From the NCBI GenBank assembly GCA_029856635.1, contig JAHKLH010000070.1, forward strand, positions 1-7,919: a stretch of 7,919 nt of DNA. The letters run 5' to 3'. Positions within the stretch are counted from its first letter, which is position 1; every line of letters begins with the position of its first letter. This document shows positions 6,996 to 7,919 of this stretch, piece by piece. The notes below the pieces were generated by a model that was not told where the DNA came from, did no database searches, and saw only the letters and a list, made by a program, of their open reading frames with translations. The position numbers and the translations under genes are program-made. Origin of the DNA: Candidatus Njordarchaeota archaeon. GTDB lineage: Archaea; Asgardarchaeota; Njordarchaeia; Njordarchaeales; JAHKLH01.

Positions 6996-7526
6996 TTAGC
7001 CCCCTTGCTTTACAAGCCACACAATATGAGATATCTCTGGTAATATTAACTTCTCTAAGGCTGTTTTAACTGCCTGTGCTGATCCAGGAAGTGCAAAAAC
7101 AACGGTTTTACCATATACACCAGCAAACGCACGTGAAATCATTGCAGGTGGTCCTATATCTTGATATGAGATGATGCGAAAGAGCTCGCCAAAACCTGGT
7201 AATTTCTTTTCGAGAAGTGGTTCTATTGCCTCTGGTGTCACGTCAGTTGGCGATAATCCCGTTCCTCCTATGAAAAGTATGCAGTCAGCCTTGTCTTTAC
7301 AAGCTTTAAGCACATTTCTTATCTCTTCAATATCATCTGGAACAAGATCTCTATAAACCACTTCATATCCTGCTTCTTTTATCATTTTTTCGGCCAAATC
7401 ACCAGATACATCTTTTATTTGACCCCTTGATGATTTCAGCTTAAATCTTGATGTAGAAACAGTAATTATTGCAAATCGAACTTTCTTCACAACGAATTTT
7501 CTATGATGCTCCTTATATGCCTCCAA
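6996..7526 (-). CDS. moaB: MoaB/MogA-family molybdopterin adenylyltransferase
   Basis: In archaea MoaB adenylylates molybdopterin with ATP, preparing it for metal insertion by MoeA, which is encoded immediately downstream. The 176 residues are the usual single-domain length. Seen: IITVSTSR (20-27), the DVSGD segment (39-43), the nucleotide-binding signature GGTGLSPTDVTPEAI (87-101), PGFGELFR (110-117), GPPAMISRAFAG (125-136) and ALPGSAQAVKTAL (145-157). The start is TTG. It has an excellent GGTGA six bases upstream (7533-7537), there is an in-frame TGA just before it, and the residues it adds (EHHRK) resemble the N-terminus of archaeal homologues. No ATG occurs in frame near the N-terminus. 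The gene is divergent from moaC, so the region between them probably drives both. Confidence 0.95.
   Translation of the reverse strand: MEAYKEHHRKFVVKKVRFAIITVSTSRFKLKSSRGQIKDVSGDLAEKMIKEAGYEVVYRDLVPDDIEEIRNVLKACKDKADCILFIGGTGLSPTDVTPEAIEPLLEKKLPGFGELFRIISYQDIGPPAMISRAFAGVYGKTVVFALPGSAQAVKTALEKLILPEISHIVWLVKQGG
7000..7004 (-). promoter_or_regulatory. Ribosome binding site of moeA, inside the moaB end
   Basis: GGGGG on the minus strand, formed by the last glycine codons and lying just before the stop of moaB, stands six bases before the ATG at 6993. It decides the moeA start against the upstream GTG at 7020. Confidence 0.65.
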
Positions 7527-7532
7527 ATTTCT

Positions 7533-7537
7533 TCACC
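7533..7537 (-). promoter_or_regulatory. Ribosome binding site of moaB
   Basis: GGTGA on the minus strand, a perfect match to the archaeal 16S tail complement, lies six bases before the TTG at 7526. It is the main support for a TTG start. Confidence 0.7.
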
Positions 7538-7587
7538 ACAAATGAAAACAAAATTATTTACAAGAGCTATATCATAGTTTTCCTTTT
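7538..7587. promoter_or_regulatory. Divergent moaB / moaC promoter region
   Basis: The 70 bases between the two start codons must hold both promoters. For moaC (plus strand) the AT-rich AAATTATTTA (7551-7560) is at a suitable distance for a TATA box. For moaB (minus strand) GATATAGC (7567-7574) is a candidate. The two would be nearly face to face, so one bound regulator or one polymerase could affect both. Element calls are tentative. Confidence 0.35.
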
Positions 7588-7596
7588 GGTGTGCAT

Positions 7597-7919
7597 ATGA
7601 CCGTTAAAATGGTTGATATTTCCAAAAAGAAAGAAGTTCTTAGAGTAGCTATTGCTGAAGGAGAAATAAAATTACGACCAGAAACAATCAAGAGAATCAA
7701 AGAAGGAAAAATCGAAAAAGGCGATATTGCTTCTACCTCGCAAATCGCTGGAATCTTAGCTGTGAAGAAAACACCAGAACTTTTACCAATGTGCCACCCA
7801 ATTCCAATTACAAACGTAGACGTAAAGGTTATCCTTGATGAAGAAGGAAATGTCGTAAAAGTACAATGCATTGTGAAGACAATCGCAAAAACAGGATGCG
7901 AAATGGATGCACTAGTAGG
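7597..7919 (+). CDS. moaC: Cyclic pyranopterin monophosphate synthase MoaC (3' end outside window)
   Basis: MoaC converts the GTP-derived intermediate made by MoaA into cyclic pyranopterin monophosphate, in the first stage of molybdopterin synthesis. The window holds 107 codons plus two bases of a protein normally near 155-160 residues. The translation begins MTVKMVDIS. Against the E. coli protein by hand, the conserved landmarks are MVDIS (5-9), KGDI with K41 equivalent to K51, AGILAVKKT (51-59), PMCHP with H67 equivalent to H77, and KTGCEMDAL (98-106) with E102 equivalent to E112. D104 stands where E. coli has E114, a conservative change. The ATG at 7597 has GGTG (7588-7591) five bases upstream. 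An in-frame GTG at 7591 is less likely. It is the only plus-strand gene, divergent from moaB-moeA, and belongs to the same pathway. Confidence 0.95.
   Translation, partial: MTVKMVDISKKKEVLRVAIAEGEIKLRPETIKRIKEGKIEKGDIASTSQIAGILAVKKTPELLPMCHPIPITNVDVKVILDEEGNVVKVQCIVKTIAKTGCEMDALV

Noticed and set aside
7572..7871. Minus-strand open frame of 99 codons opposite moaC
   Set aside because: The plus strand encodes MoaC with its conserved motifs, so the minus frame is an antisense shadow with a low-complexity, Ser/Phe/Ile-rich translation.
1..7919. Defence system, mobile element, CRISPR array or RNA gene
   Set aside because: Every stretch outside the spacers is explained by conserved housekeeping genes. 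No spaced repeats, transposase motifs, terminal inverted repeats or tRNA-like cloverleaf were seen.

Overview
The window looks archaeal. It holds an ATP-dependent DNA ligase of the archaeal/eukaryotic type, an arginyl-tRNA synthetase with an archaeal-looking core, a stand-alone YrdC-domain Sua5 protein and archaeal-style MoaB/MoeA. Ribosome binding sites match GGTGA/GGAGG, and termination candidates are T-rich tracts without GC hairpins. The DNA is AT-rich. The lineage cannot be fixed by eye. A TACK-type archaeon (for example Bathyarchaeia-like) is a guess, not a result.

Layout: six complete genes lie on the minus strand in three tight pairs, and one gene at the right edge lies on the plus strand. 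(1) Positions 59-2556: a DUF72/YecE-like protein followed by DNA ligase, overlapping by ATGA. (2) Positions 2728-5626: arginyl-tRNA synthetase followed by YrdC/Sua5, with a 10-base gap. (3) Positions 5758-7526: moaB followed by moeA, with a 2-base gap. (4) From 7597: moaC, transcribed divergently from moaB and cut off by the window end. The intergenic stretches (2557-2727, 5627-5757, 7527-7596) are short and contain only promoter- or terminator-like sequence. I see no rRNA, tRNA, CRISPR array, insertion sequence or attachment site.

How the genes fit together: the moa/moe genes belong to molybdopterin (Mo or W) cofactor synthesis. MoaC acts at the first pathway step, MoaB adenylylates molybdopterin and MoeA inserts the metal. 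The ArgRS-Sua5 pair is a tRNA-function unit: Sua5 starts synthesis of t6A, found in tRNAs for ANN codons including the AGA/AGG-reading tRNA-Arg. The DUF72-ligase pair looks like a DNA repair unit. The most interesting observation is that the DUF72 protein, a family without an assigned function, ends in QLSLFGFL. This fits the archaeal PCNA-interacting (PIP) consensus and also the bacterial beta-clamp motif QL[SD]LF, and the gene is translationally coupled to a replication/repair ligase. The rest is ordinary housekeeping, apart from an unusually long helical insertion in the ArgRS.
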